In this document: positions 53,482 to 62,129 of the stretch, in pieces
Numbering within the stretch: the first letter of the stretch is position 1
How the letters are laid out: each line of letters begins with the position of its first letter
Assembly: GCA_038257155.1 (NCBI GenBank)
Contig: JBBSJP010000001.1
Location: 1-64,000 of the forward strand
Source of the DNA: JANJTY01 sp038257155
Lineage (GTDB): Bacteria > Pseudomonadota > Gammaproteobacteria > Xanthomonadales > Xanthomonadaceae
Reading direction: 5' to 3'
Length of the DNA stretch: 64,000 bases
Position numbers and translations under genes: made by a program
Notes under the pieces: generated by a model
The model's input: the letters and a program-made list of their open reading frames with translations, nothing else
The model's database searches: none
Told to the model about the DNA's origin: nothing

Positions 53482-54587
53482 GTCGGCTGGCTGCCCGCCG
53501 CCGCCGCGCCACGGATTTCTGGCCGGGCTTCGTCGATGCCCTGGCCGCCCTGCTGATGGTGCTGGTCTTTTTGCTGCTGGTCTTCACAGTCGGGCAGTTC
53601 GCGCTGGCCGACGCCATATCCGGTCGCGACAAGGCACTCACCCAGTTGAATGCCGAACTGGCCGAGCTGGCGCGCGCACTGTCGATGGAGCGCGATGCCA
53701 AGATCACCGCCACATCGCGCGCCGACGAACTGTCGGCCTCGCTCGCCAGCACGCGCGAGGAGCGTGACCAGCTCAGTCTCAACCTGGGCCAGACCAGCGA
53801 AGCCCTGGAAGGCGCGCAGAGCGAAGCCGCCAGGCTGGCCGCAGATCTGGCCGCACTGAACGAACTGAAAGCCCAGCTTGAAGCCGAGATCGCCGCGCGC
53901 CTGATCGCACTGGATGAAACCCGCAATGAGCTGGCTGCCAAGACCGAACTCTCGGATCGCTCGCTGGCGCAAGTGGAATTGCTCAACCGGCAACTGTCGG
54001 CGCTGCGCGAACAGCTCGACGCGCTCAATCAGGCACTCGCCAGCGCGAAGGCCGAAGCGGAAAGCAAGGATCAGAAGATCGAAGACCTCGGCCGCGAGCT
54101 GAACCTGGCACTGGCACAGCGTGTGCAGGAGCTGGCGCGCTACCGATCCGAGTTCTTCGGCCGGCTGCGCGAGGTGCTGGGTGAGCGCAGCGATATCGAG
54201 ATCGTCGGCGACCGTTTCGTGCTGCCCTCGGGGCTGCTGTTTCCCAGCGCGTCGGACGAACTCTCCGAGGAGGGCCTGCTGCAGCTCGGGCACCTGGCCG
54301 AAACCATCAAGCAGATCCAGCGCGAGATACCCGCGGATCTGGATTGGGTGCTGCGCATCGACGGCCACACCGATCGCCTGCCGATCAGCACGGCGCGCTT
54401 TCCGTCCAACTGGGAACTGTCCTCGGCACGCGCCATCGCGATCGTGAAATACCTCGTTGCGCAAGGCATACCCGCGCAGCGCCTGTCGGCGAATGGCTTC
54501 GGCGAGAACCGTCCGCTGGATCGCGGCTCCAGCGAAACGGCGCTGGCGCGAAACCGGCGCATCGAGATACAGCTGACGAATCGCTGA
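53478..54587 (+). CDS. MotB-like protein with long coiled coil and OmpA domain
   Basis: A 369-residue protein. One transmembrane helix carries the stator Asp: WPGFVDALAALLMVLVFLLL (Asp20), the MotB/TolR/ZorB pattern. Residues about 45-230 are a continuous heptad-like coiled coil (LAALNELKAQLEAEIAARLI), and residues about 255-369 an OmpA-like peptidoglycan-binding domain (FPSASDELSEEG, RIDGHTDRLPISTARFPSNW, NRRIEIQL). With the preceding gene it should form an ion-driven motor that reaches peptidoglycan. Resembles ZorAB but the downstream effectors are missing. Confidence 0.8.
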   Translation: MSRLAARRRRATDFWPGFVDALAALLMVLVFLLLVFTVGQFALADAISGRDKALTQLNAELAELARALSMERDAKITATSRADELSASLASTREERDQLSLNLGQTSEALEGAQSEAARLAADLAALNELKAQLEAEIAARLIALDETRNELAAKTELSDRSLAQVELLNRQLSALREQLDALNQALASAKAEAESKDQKIEDLGRELNLALAQRVQELARYRSEFFGRLREVLGERSDIEIVGDRFVLPSGLLFPSASDELSEEGLLQLGHLAETIKQIQREIPADLDWVLRIDGHTDRLPISTARFPSNWELSSARAIAIVKYLVAQGIPAQRLSANGFGENRPLDRGSSETALARNRRIEIQLTNR

Positions 54588-54608
54588 GTCGCGTCCGACA
54601 GCCCGGTT

Positions 54609-54672
54609 GGGTGGGCCTTGGCCCACCGTGTGCCCGACAGCAACGACAAGCGCGGTGGGCCAAGGCCCACCC
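54609..54672. repeat. Inverted repeat of the GGGTGGGCCTTGGCCCACC family
   Basis: Arms 54609-54628 and 54653-54672 are exact complements (20 bp) with a 24-bp loop. The core is the same as at 10213-10328. It lies just after the OmpA-domain gene, between convergent genes. Confidence 0.85.
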
Positions 54673-54688
54673 TACGGCAGCGTTCCTG

Positions 54689-54763
54689 CGTAGGTCGGCA
54701 CCCCCGTGCCGACATTGCCACGCCAACCACCCCGCAACGGCGGCATGGGATGCCGCCCTACGG
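54689..54763. repeat. Second copy of the two-hairpin palindromic repeat
   Basis: Nearly identical to 42969-43043: hairpins GTCGGCAC/GTGCCGAC and GGCGGCA/TGCCGCC, with GTAGG and CCTAC as complementary ends. Located 23 bp before the speE stop. Confidence 0.8.
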
Positions 54764-54785
54764 TGTCGAATTTGCGCCGCGGACT

Positions 54786-55640
54786 TCAGTCCTCGCGCAA
54801 GCCTTCGCGCATGAACTCCGGCAACAGCAGTGCCGCGCGATGAATATCGGCGTTGTAATAACGCGTCGCGAAATTCTTGGTGGCGGCGCCGCGCTCGCGG
54901 AAGCCGGACAGCTCGCCGCTCTTGCGCGCCAGGGTGCAGCTCCACCAGCCGGTCGGATAGCAGGGCTGCGGAAAGGGCAGGGTGCGGAAATCGGCGAAGC
55001 CGGCCGCCGCCATGTGATGCCGCATCGCCTTGATCAGCTCCATGTGCACCAGCGGGCTTTCGCTTTGCTGTACCAGGATGCCGCCGGGCCGCAATGCCTT
55101 GAGGCAGGACGCATAGAAGGCTTCGTTGAACAGGCCTTCGGCCGGACCGACCGGATCGGTGGAATCGACGATAACGATGTCGATGCTGTCCGGCGCACAG
55201 GTGCGCATGTAGGCAATGCCGTCGTCCCACAACAGCTCGGCACGCGGATCACCATTCGACTCGCACAGTTCCGGAAAATACTTCTCGGCCAGACGCGTCA
55301 CCTGCTCATCGATATCGCACTGCACCGCGCTCTCGACTTCCTTGTGCTTGAGCACTTCGCGCAGGGTTCCGCAATCGCCGCCGCCGATGATGACCACGCG
55401 CTTCGGATTGCTGTGGGTGAACAGCACCGGGTGCGACATCATTTCGTGATACAGGAAGTTGTCGCGCGTGGTGAGCATGATGGCACCGTCGATCACCATC
55501 AGCTTGCCCCAGTCGGTGGTATCCCAGATCTCGATCTTCTGGAATGGCGACTGCACTTCCTCGAGTTTGCCGGTCACGCGAAAACCAATCGACGAGCCAG
55601 ACAACTCAAACGCTTCGGTGAACCACTGCGGCTCAGACAT
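54786..55640 (-). CDS. speE: Spermidine synthase
   Basis: A 284-residue aminopropyltransferase that makes spermidine from putrescine and decarboxylated SAM. GGGDCGTLREVLKH binds the nucleotide; D and catalytic residues lie in DSTDPVGPAEGLFNEAFY; substrate residues are in FQKIEIWDT and DNFLYHEMMSHPVLF. ATG 55640 with GGGGA 5 nt upstream decides the start. It is divergent from speA, which makes agmatine, the first step of the same polyamine pathway. Confidence 0.93.
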   Translation of the reverse strand: MSEPQWFTEAFELSGSSIGFRVTGKLEEVQSPFQKIEIWDTTDWGKLMVIDGAIMLTTRDNFLYHEMMSHPVLFTHSNPKRVVIIGGGDCGTLREVLKHKEVESAVQCDIDEQVTRLAEKYFPELCESNGDPRAELLWDDGIAYMRTCAPDSIDIVIVDSTDPVGPAEGLFNEAFYASCLKALRPGGILVQQSESPLVHMELIKAMRHHMAAAGFADFRTLPFPQPCYPTGWWSCTLARKSGELSGFRERGAATKNFATRYYNADIHRAALLLPEFMREGLRED

Positions 55641-55720
55641 GTAAATCCCCCTGTTCATGCGGCGACCGCTCCGAATCCGGGAGCGGGTCGCGAATTGTAC
55701 ATGACCGGCCCGCTATCACC

Positions 55721-55747
55721 TTGAATACAGCCTGGCGCCGCTACAAT
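55721..55747 (+). promoter_or_regulatory. Possible sigma-70 promoter of speA
   Basis: TTGAAT (55721-55726) and TACAAT (55742-55747) with a 15-bp spacer lie about 50 bp before the speA ATG. The spacer is short, so moderate support only. Confidence 0.4.
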
Positions 55748-55797
55748 GCCCGCCACCGGAACAGAGCCGGGATCTTTCATTCATTCTGGAGCCCCGC

Positions 55798-57696
55798 ATG
55801 AGCGAGTGGAGCGTCGATCGCGCCCGCCAAACCTATTCCGTCGCACACTGGGGCGAGGGTTACTTCGACGTCGATGCCAGTGGCGCCGTGCGGGTGCTGC
55901 CACAAGGCGCCGATGGCGCCTCGCTGGCCTTGCCGGAGCTGGTCGATCGGGCGCGCGCCGAGGGCTACAAACTGCCCTTGCTGCTGCGGTTTTCCGACAT
56001 TCTCGGACACCGGTTGCGCCGCTTGCAGTCGGCGTTTGCCAAGGTCATGGGCGAGCAGGACTACCCGGGCGGCTACACCGCGATCTATCCGATCAAGGTC
56101 AACCAGCATTTTGGCGTGGCCGGCGAGCTGGCTGCCTGCGGCGGTTCCGCCGAAGCGGGCTTCGGCCTGGAGGCCGGCTCCAAGCCCGAACTGATGGCGG
56201 TACTGGCCTTGTCGCGTCCCGGTGCCATGGTGATCTGCAATGGCTACAAGGATCGCGAATACATTCGCCTGGCCCTGATCGGCCGCCGCCTTGGCCTGGA
56301 AACCTTCATCGTCATCGAGAAGGCCAGCGAACTGCCGCTGGTGATGGAAGAAGCGCGCGCGCTGGGCGTGAAGCCCGGGCTCGGCGTGCGCATGCGTCTG
56401 GCCAGCCTTGGCGCTGGCAAGTGGCAGAACTCCGGTGGCGACAAGGCCAAGTTCGGGCTGTCGCCGCGCCAGCTGATCGACCTGATCGACGCGCTGAATG
56501 CCGCCGATCAGCTCGACTGCCTGCGTCTGCTGCATTTCCACATGGGCTCGCAGATTTCCAATGTGCGCGACATCGCCAACGGCATGCGCGAGGCGACCCG
56601 CTATTTCGTCGAAGTCAGCAAGCTGGGTGCACCAATCCGTTACATGGATGTCGGCGGCGGCCTTGGCGTCGACTACGAAGGCTCGCGCTCGCGTGGCGTC
56701 TGTTCGATCAATTACGGCCTCGAGCAGTACGCCGCCAATATCGTGCAACCACTGGCCGAGGCCTGCGCCGAACACGGCATCGCGCCACCGATGGTGCTGA
56801 CTGAATCGGGCCGCGCCATGACCGCGCACCACGCGGTGCTGGTTGCCAATGTCTCGGAGGTCGAGCCGGCACCGGACGGCCGCATGCCACCAGAGGCATT
56901 CGAAGAACCTGCGGTGATCCGCCATCTGCGCGAACTGGCGCAGGCGCTGGACACACGTCCGGCTTCGGAACTGTATCTGGAGGCCCAGCATCACCACGCC
57001 GAGGGCCTGTCGCTGTATGCCCTGGGCCAGCTCGACCTGCTGCAGCGCGCGCGCCTCGATGACCTGTATTACCTGATTGCCCAGCAGGTGCGGCTGCGCC
57101 TGAACTACGCCGAGAAGAGCCAGCGCGCCCTGCTCGACGACCTCAGCGAGCGCCTGGTCGACAAGTACTTCGTCAACTTCTCGGTGTTCGAGTCGATCCC
57201 CGACGCCTGGGCGATCGATCAGGTGTTTCCGATCATGCCGATCGAGCGCCTCGCCGAGGCACCAACGCGGCGCGGCATCATCGCCGACCTGACCTGCGAC
57301 TCGGATGGACAGGTCGAACAGTACGTCGACGATGGCGATCTCGACAGCTCGCTGCCGCTGCACGAACTGATTCCCGGCGAGGCCTATCGCATTGGCTTCT
57401 TCATGATCGGTGCCTACCAGGATGCGTTGGGCGACATCCATAACCTGTTCGGTGACACCGACACGGTCAACGTGCGGGTCGACGGCAAGGGGTACGTGTT
57501 TGAGCGTGCGCGGCGCGGCGACACCGCCGACGTGATGCTCGACTACGTCGGCTACGACCTCGCCGCCCTGCGCGGCATCTATCGCGACAAGATTGCCGCC
57601 GCCGCGTTAGCACCCGAGGAGGCCGCGCGCTTCGCCGCCGACCTGGAAGCCGGGCTGACCGCTTACACCTACCTGTCGGACGAACCCCTGAGCTGA
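55798..57696 (+). CDS. speA: Biosynthetic arginine decarboxylase
   Basis: A 632-residue PLP enzyme (fold III) that turns arginine into agmatine. The PLP Lys is in YPIKVNQHFGVAGEL; the glycine-rich phosphate loop is MDVGGGLGVDYEGS; FHMGSQISNVRDI and ADLTCDSDGQ carry further active-site residues. Length matches E. coli SpeA (658). GGAG precedes the ATG at 55798. Its TGA forms the first bases of a 180-bp palindromic element, which may act as terminator. Confidence 0.95.
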   Translation: MSEWSVDRARQTYSVAHWGEGYFDVDASGAVRVLPQGADGASLALPELVDRARAEGYKLPLLLRFSDILGHRLRRLQSAFAKVMGEQDYPGGYTAIYPIKVNQHFGVAGELAACGGSAEAGFGLEAGSKPELMAVLALSRPGAMVICNGYKDREYIRLALIGRRLGLETFIVIEKASELPLVMEEARALGVKPGLGVRMRLASLGAGKWQNSGGDKAKFGLSPRQLIDLIDALNAADQLDCLRLLHFHMGSQISNVRDIANGMREATRYFVEVSKLGAPIRYMDVGGGLGVDYEGSRSRGVCSINYGLEQYAANIVQPLAEACAEHGIAPPMVLTESGRAMTAHHAVLVANVSEVEPAPDGRMPPEAFEEPAVIRHLRELAQALDTRPASELYLEAQHHHAEGLSLYALGQLDLLQRARLDDLYYLIAQQVRLRLNYAEKSQRALLDDLSERLVDKYFVNFSVFESIPDAWAIDQVFPIMPIERLAEAPTRRGIIADLTCDSDGQVEQYVDDGDLDSSLPLHELIPGEAYRIGFFMIGAYQDALGDIHNLFGDTDTVNVRVDGKGYVFERARRGDTADVMLDYVGYDLAALRGIYRDKIAAAALAPEEAARFAADLEAGLTAYTYLSDEPLS

Positions 57697-57875
57697 GAGG
57701 GTGAGAGGAAATCGCCCCGCCTACTGCGGCCGCCTCCGGACGCCCGTGCCGGCGGCGCGCTGCGCAAAAACTGCAGTCATTTGGCTCGCCAAACTTCCTT
57801 GTTTTCGCGCAGTGCGCCTTGTCACGAACGTCCGGAGGCGGCCGCAGTAGGCGGGGCGAATTCCTATCACCCTCT
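57696..57875. repeat. 180-bp near-perfect palindromic element (47-bp inverted repeat plus inner arms)
   Basis: Arms 57696-57742 and 57829-57875 are reverse complements with 2 mismatches in 47 bp (cores CGCCCCGCCTACTGCGGCC and complement). Inside, GGCGCGCTGCGCAAAAAC and GGCGCACTGCGCGAAAAC (reverse) form a second pair. The left arm begins on the last base of the speA stop codon. It contains no ORF of note. Confidence 0.9.
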
Positions 57876-57916
57876 GAGGCGGAACCTTGTCGGTCCATGG
57901 CGGGTCTGCATCCGCC

Positions 57917-59002
57917 ATGGCCACCGACGACTTCAATCCTTACGCGCACTGGCGACGGCTGGCGCTGCGCAGTCGCCTGGAACAGCTGCGACGGCATCCC
58001 GGCGAAACCGCGTTTCATACGTTGGCCGGTACTGCGCTGCTGGCGGTTTTTGTCTGGGCGGCGATCTTTGTGGTGGGCGCAATCGCCGACGACCTGCGCG
58101 ACGCGCTGCAACGCTGGCCGCTCGCGATCGGACTGGCACTGCTGGTGCTGTGCAGCGTGATTCAGGTGCGCGGCTTGCAGCGACTGGCTGGCCTGCGCGC
58201 GCGCGACTGGCTTGCCGGTCAGCCAATCACTCCCAAGCTGCAGCGTCGCGAGCGCCTCGGGCAGGTAATTCAGGAAGGCCTGCCGCAGCTCTTCATCGGT
58301 GTCGGCCTGCTGCTCGGCATCGTGGCAATTCACCAATACTTTTTTGGCTTGCTGGGCATCGTGCTGCTGGCGGCACTGATCGGCTGGTGCGTGCCGCAAC
58401 GCGCAGCGGTGCTCACTGCCGTCGGTGTGCGCGGCCGCCACCCGCAGGGCGCAGGCAAGGGCCACCTGATGCGTTGGCAATGGATCGAAGCGGGCGCGGC
58501 CCGCTTTGGTCCGGCCTTGGCGCCGGGTGCGTTCGCCCTGCTGCTGGTGCCGATGGGCAGCGGCCTGGCACTCACCCTTGCCTGCCTGCTGGTTGGCCTG
58601 CTGTGCGCCGCGTTGATAAGCGCCTGGCGACGCAGTCTGGGCGTGATCGTGGCGGCGCAGTTCTGGCTCGCGCCACAGCCGCTGTCCGGCATGCAGCTGC
58701 TGCGTGAAAGTGCTCGGCTGCCGCTGCTGCTCTTGCTGCTCGGCATGGGCTTGTTGCTGCTGGCTGGCCTGGCCGCAAAGCTTGGGCCGATCGCCTGGCT
58801 GGCGAGCCTGACGCTGGGCGCACTCGGCTTGCTGCATCTGCTGTGCAGCGCGGTCGAGCGACGTCGACCGCGCCGCATCGTGCTTCTCTTTGCGGTGCAG
58901 CTCGCCTTGTTGCTGGTCGTGGCGCGTACCTTTCCGCCACTGCTGCCACTGGTTTGGCTGGGACAAATCCTTTGGCTTTCACGTCGGGTCGCACGCGAAT
59001 GA
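57917..59002 (+). CDS. ABC transporter permease-like membrane protein
   Basis: A 361-residue protein from ATG 57917 with eight to ten hydrophobic helices (for example LALLLVPMGSGLALTLACLLVG and LLLLLLGMGLLLLAGLA). No ATPase motif. It overlaps the ATP-binding protein gene by ATGA and so is the membrane partner of an exporter. Cargo unknown; no family-specific residues recognised. Confidence 0.6.
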   Translation: MATDDFNPYAHWRRLALRSRLEQLRRHPGETAFHTLAGTALLAVFVWAAIFVVGAIADDLRDALQRWPLAIGLALLVLCSVIQVRGLQRLAGLRARDWLAGQPITPKLQRRERLGQVIQEGLPQLFIGVGLLLGIVAIHQYFFGLLGIVLLAALIGWCVPQRAAVLTAVGVRGRHPQGAGKGHLMRWQWIEAGAARFGPALAPGAFALLLVPMGSGLALTLACLLVGLLCAALISAWRRSLGVIVAAQFWLAPQPLSGMQLLRESARLPLLLLLLGMGLLLLAGLAAKLGPIAWLASLTLGALGLLHLLCSAVERRRPRRIVLLFAVQLALLLVVARTFPPLLPLVWLGQILWLSRRVARE

Positions 59003-59745
59003 ATTATCGGCTGCAATTGCAGGGTGTCGAACTGATGCTGGGCGGCAACGCCGTACTGCGCGGCGTTGATCTGGAACTTGGCTCCGGCGAGCTGGTCGGC
59101 CTGATCGGCCCGAATGGTTCGGGCAAGAGCAGCCTGATGCGGGTCTGCGCCGGCTTGCTTCCCGCGCGCGCCGGCCAGGTCGTGATTGATGGCATCGATC
59201 TGACTGCCGATCCGCTCGCCGCCAAGTCGCGCTTCGGCTACGCAGTGGAGCCCGAACGCCTGCCGCTATCACTGCGCGGTCGGCAGTGTCTGGAGCTGGT
59301 CGCGCGCACCCGCGCGCTCGATGCGGCTGCTGTGGATGAGAGCGTGTTGCTGGCCGCAGAGCTGGGTTTCGCGCCATGGCTGGACCGCCCGGTCGCCGAC
59401 TATTCGCTGGGAACGCGTCAGAAGCTCAGCGTGCTGCTGGCCCTGCTCGGCGCTCCGCCGCTGCTGCTGCTCGATGAAGTACTGAACGGCCTTGACCCGC
59501 TTGCAGCCTATGCGTTGAAACAGGAACTGCGGCGTCGCAGCCAGGCCGGCAGCGCCGTGCTGCTGGCCACCCATGGTCTGGAAGTGGCTGAACGCTTCCT
59601 GGATCGCGCCGTGCTGCTGATAGACGGCCGCATCGCAGCCGACTGGGATTCGCGTGCACTGGCCGGATTCCGCGCCGATCCCGAAGGCGGGCTGGAGCAT
59701 GCAGTGGCCGAGCGTCTTCGTACACTGCCGCGCGCGAACGCGTGA
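58999..59745 (+). CDS. ABC transporter ATP-binding protein
   Basis: A 248-residue ABC ATPase: Walker A GLIGPNGSGKSSLM, signature SLGTRQKLSVLLAL (degenerate LSGGQ), Walker B LLLLLDEVLNGLDPL, switch His in LATHGLE. Start ATG 58999 overlaps the permease stop. Co-directional pair; likely a small exporter of unknown cargo. Confidence 0.9.
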   Translation: MNYRLQLQGVELMLGGNAVLRGVDLELGSGELVGLIGPNGSGKSSLMRVCAGLLPARAGQVVIDGIDLTADPLAAKSRFGYAVEPERLPLSLRGRQCLELVARTRALDAAAVDESVLLAAELGFAPWLDRPVADYSLGTRQKLSVLLALLGAPPLLLLDEVLNGLDPLAAYALKQELRRRSQAGSAVLLATHGLEVAERFLDRAVLLIDGRIAADWDSRALAGFRADPEGGLEHAVAERLRTLPRANA

Positions 59746-60053
59746 TGCGCTCAGCCGCGCAAGTCCGAGCTGGTGCAGGATTCGCCGCTCGCGCCCACGC
59801 GCTTCGCGAACCGAACAAGTAACGCCATCAACCCAACTCCGTTCGTCCTGAGCGTAAGCCCGCGGGGCCGAAGTCGAAGGACCAGTGCGGGATTATTCAA
59901 CCTCGCCGCATGTCGGATCCGCGCCGATTCGGATTATCGCCCTTGCCCTCGCGAGGGCGGCGCTTGATCCGACCTACCAACGCAACGCGCGCCGCAGCAA
60001 CGAAGACCACGTAGGTCGGCTCAAGCCGCGCAGCGGTGGAGCCGACAGGTGGA
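59746..60053. other. 308-bp convergent intergenic region with palindromes
   Basis: Contains CCGTTCGTCCTGAGCG with TCGAAGGACC (59840-59884), a common dispersed inverted repeat, and GTAGGTCGGCTC with GAGCCGAC at 60012-60048. No gene seen; probably transcription stops here from both sides. Confidence 0.5.
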
Positions 60054-60824
60054 TCAGCTGCGCAAGCCAACCCCACGCCGCAGCAACTCGAGCCCAGCCA
60101 CGGCGAGCACCACGCACAAGGTCAGCATCACGCCGAAGGCCAGACCCAGGTTCATGTCGCTGCTGCCCAGCAGGCCGTAGCGGAAGGCGTTGACCATGTA
60201 GAGAATCGGGTTGGCATAGCTCAGGCGCTCGGCCCAGTCGGGCAGCAGGCTGACCGAATAGAACACGCCGCCGAGGTAGGTCAGCGGGGTCAGCACGAAG
60301 GTCGGCACGATGGCGATGTCGTCGAACTTCTTGGCGTAGACCGCGTTGACGAAGCCGGCCAGCGAGAACACCGTCGCGGCCAGTAGCACCGTGCTCAGCG
60401 TGATCAGCGGGTGCGGGATGCGCACCGTGGTGAAGAACATCGCCACGGTCAGCACGATGGCGCCGACCATCAGGCCACGCAGCACGCCGCCCAGCACGTA
60501 GCCGAGCAGGATCACCCAGGGCGGCAGCGGCGCGACCAGCAGTTCCTCGATATGGCGGCCAAACTTGGCGCCGAAGAAGCTCGACGAGATGTTGCCGTAG
60601 GCGTTCTGGATGACGCTCATCATGACCAGGCCGGGCACGATGAAATCCATGTAGCTGAAGCCGCCCATGTCGCCGATGCGGCGCCCGATCAGGCTTCCGA
60701 AGATCAGGAAGTACAGGGTCATGGTGATCACCGGCGGCACCAGGGTCTGGCCCCAGATGCGCAGGATGCGCATGATCTCGCGCCGCACGATGGTGTAGAG
60801 CGCAGTCAGGTTGGGATGGCTCAT
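60054..60824 (-). CDS. ABC-2 type exporter permease (YadH-like)
   Basis: A 256-residue permease from ATG 60824 with six helices. The ABC-2 segment EELLVAPLPPWVILLGYVLG and the sequences PVITMTLYFLIFGSLIG and FSLAGFVNAVYAKKFDD are typical of YadH-type multidrug exporters. It overlaps the ATPase gene by ATGA (60821-60824), giving a YadG/YadH-like pair. Confidence 0.85.
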   Translation of the reverse strand: MSHPNLTALYTIVRREIMRILRIWGQTLVPPVITMTLYFLIFGSLIGRRIGDMGGFSYMDFIVPGLVMMSVIQNAYGNISSSFFGAKFGRHIEELLVAPLPPWVILLGYVLGGVLRGLMVGAIVLTVAMFFTTVRIPHPLITLSTVLLAATVFSLAGFVNAVYAKKFDDIAIVPTFVLTPLTYLGGVFYSVSLLPDWAERLSYANPILYMVNAFRYGLLGSSDMNLGLAFGVMLTLCVVLAVAGLELLRRGVGLRS

Positions 60825-61753
60825 ACGGCGGCCTCCTTGCCGGTGAGCTTCACGAACAGCTCTTCCAGACGATTGGCCTTGTTGCGCATCGAGCGCACCG
60901 TTATGCCGGCGCGATGCAGTTCGGCAAACACGCGGGTGAGGTCGGCGCGGCGCGGCATTTCCAGTTCCAGGGTGTGGTCGTCGCGCAGCACGAGCTGCAC
61001 GTCGGCGATGTTCGGCAGCGCGCCGGCGTGCGGCTCGGCGAGGTCGAGCACGAAGCCTTCGACGTCGAGCTTGGCGAGCAGGGCCTTCATCGTGGTGTTC
61101 TCGACGATGCGGCCGTGATCGATGATCGCGATGTTGCGGCAGAGGTTCTCGGCCTCCTCCAGATAATGCGTGGTAAGGATCACCGTGGTGCCGGCCGCGT
61201 TGATCTCGCGCAGCAGGGTCCACATGCCGCGGCGGATTTCGATGTCGACGCCGGCGGTGGGCTCGTCGAGGATCAGCAGGCGCGGTTCGGTCATCAGGGC
61301 GCGCGCGATCATCAGGCGTCGCTTCATGCCGCCCGACAGGGTGCGCGACATGCTCTGCGCCTTCTCCCACAGCCCGGCGCGCTTGAGCTCGCGTTCGGCG
61401 CGACCGATCGCCACCGCGCGTGGCACGCCATAGAAGCCGGCGTAGTTCACCAGGATGTCGAAGGGCTTTTCGAACATGTTGAAGTTCAGCTCCTGCGGCA
61501 CCAGGCCGATCAGGCGCATCGCGGCCGTGCGGTCTGAATGCAGATCGACACCGAAGACCCGCACCTGGCCCGAGCTGGCATTGACCAGCGAGCTGACGAT
61601 GCCGATCAGGGTGGACTTGCCGGCACCATTGGGGCCGAGCAGGGCGAAGAAGTCGCCGAGCATGACCTGCAGCGAGACGCCCTTCAGCGCCTCCACTTTT
61701 CCGCCATAGGTCTTGCGAAGCTCGACGATGTCGAGCGCGGGAACGGATGTCAT
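60821..61753 (-). CDS. ABC exporter ATP-binding protein (YadG-like)
   Basis: A 310-residue ATPase starting at 61753. Walker A GPNGAGKSTLIGIV, Q-loop LVPQELNFNMFE, signature RTLSGGMKRRLM, Walker B LLILDEPTAGVDIEIR and switch His TTHYLEEAE are present; a C-terminal domain (ENTTMKALLAKLDVEGFVLD) follows. FNMFEKPFD is characteristic of YadG. The pair likely exports an unknown compound. Confidence 0.92.
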   Translation of the reverse strand: MTSVPALDIVELRKTYGGKVEALKGVSLQVMLGDFFALLGPNGAGKSTLIGIVSSLVNASSGQVRVFGVDLHSDRTAAMRLIGLVPQELNFNMFEKPFDILVNYAGFYGVPRAVAIGRAERELKRAGLWEKAQSMSRTLSGGMKRRLMIARALMTEPRLLILDEPTAGVDIEIRRGMWTLLREINAAGTTVILTTHYLEEAENLCRNIAIIDHGRIVENTTMKALLAKLDVEGFVLDLAEPHAGALPNIADVQLVLRDDHTLELEMPRRADLTRVFAELHRAGITVRSMRNKANRLEELFVKLTGKEAAV

Positions 61754-62129
61754 GGAGTTTCCAGGAATGGGCCGGCCGACGCGTTGGCTCGACGAAGCCG
61801 GTAGTATATCTGCGCTTGTCGTGTGGCCTTGCTGACTTATGTCCCGCTCTACCCGATGCCCGTAGGTCCAGTCACCCGTTCGTGGTGAGGAGCCGTCGAG
61901 GCGCGCGAAGCGCGGTCGAGAGGGCGCCTCGAACCACAGTGCGCCGGTGGTTCGAGACGCACCGCCTCGACCTGCGGTCTCGTTCGGTGCTCCTCACCAC
62001 GAACGGGTGTGGGTTGGCGCACCAGCAGCGACGCATTGGCCTTCCGGTCTTGCTGATTGTTGCGAGCAAGCTCGAGCAGGCCTCGCGCACCATGCGGCTG
62101 TTTCAATCCAACTCAGGATCCTTCCCAAC
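61754..62129. other. Gene-free region before fpr
   Basis: Holds the nested palindrome described at 61873-62009 and nothing else recognised. A GTG start for the reductase follows at 62130 with AGGAT 10 nt upstream. Confidence 0.5.
61873..62009. repeat. Nested palindromic repeat (CACCCGTTCGTGGTGAGGAG arms)
   Basis: Arms 61873-61893 and 61989-62009 are perfect 21-bp complements. Inside, TCGAACCAC pairs with GTGGTTCGA. The core CGTTCGTGGTGAG also occurs near 7608 and 46972. It occupies the promoter side of the reductase gene. Confidence 0.8.

Noticed and set aside
52477..54587. Zorya anti-phage system
   Set aside because: The first two genes resemble ZorA and ZorB, but no ZorC, ZorD or ZorE follows; repeats and speE come next.
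55641..55797. Polyamine-responsive leader between speE and speA
   Set aside because: The divergent gap is too short and shows no strong stems beyond a possible speA promoter.
61873..62009. Rho-independent terminator
   Set aside because: The stems have no T-run, and the element recurs as a dispersed palindrome.
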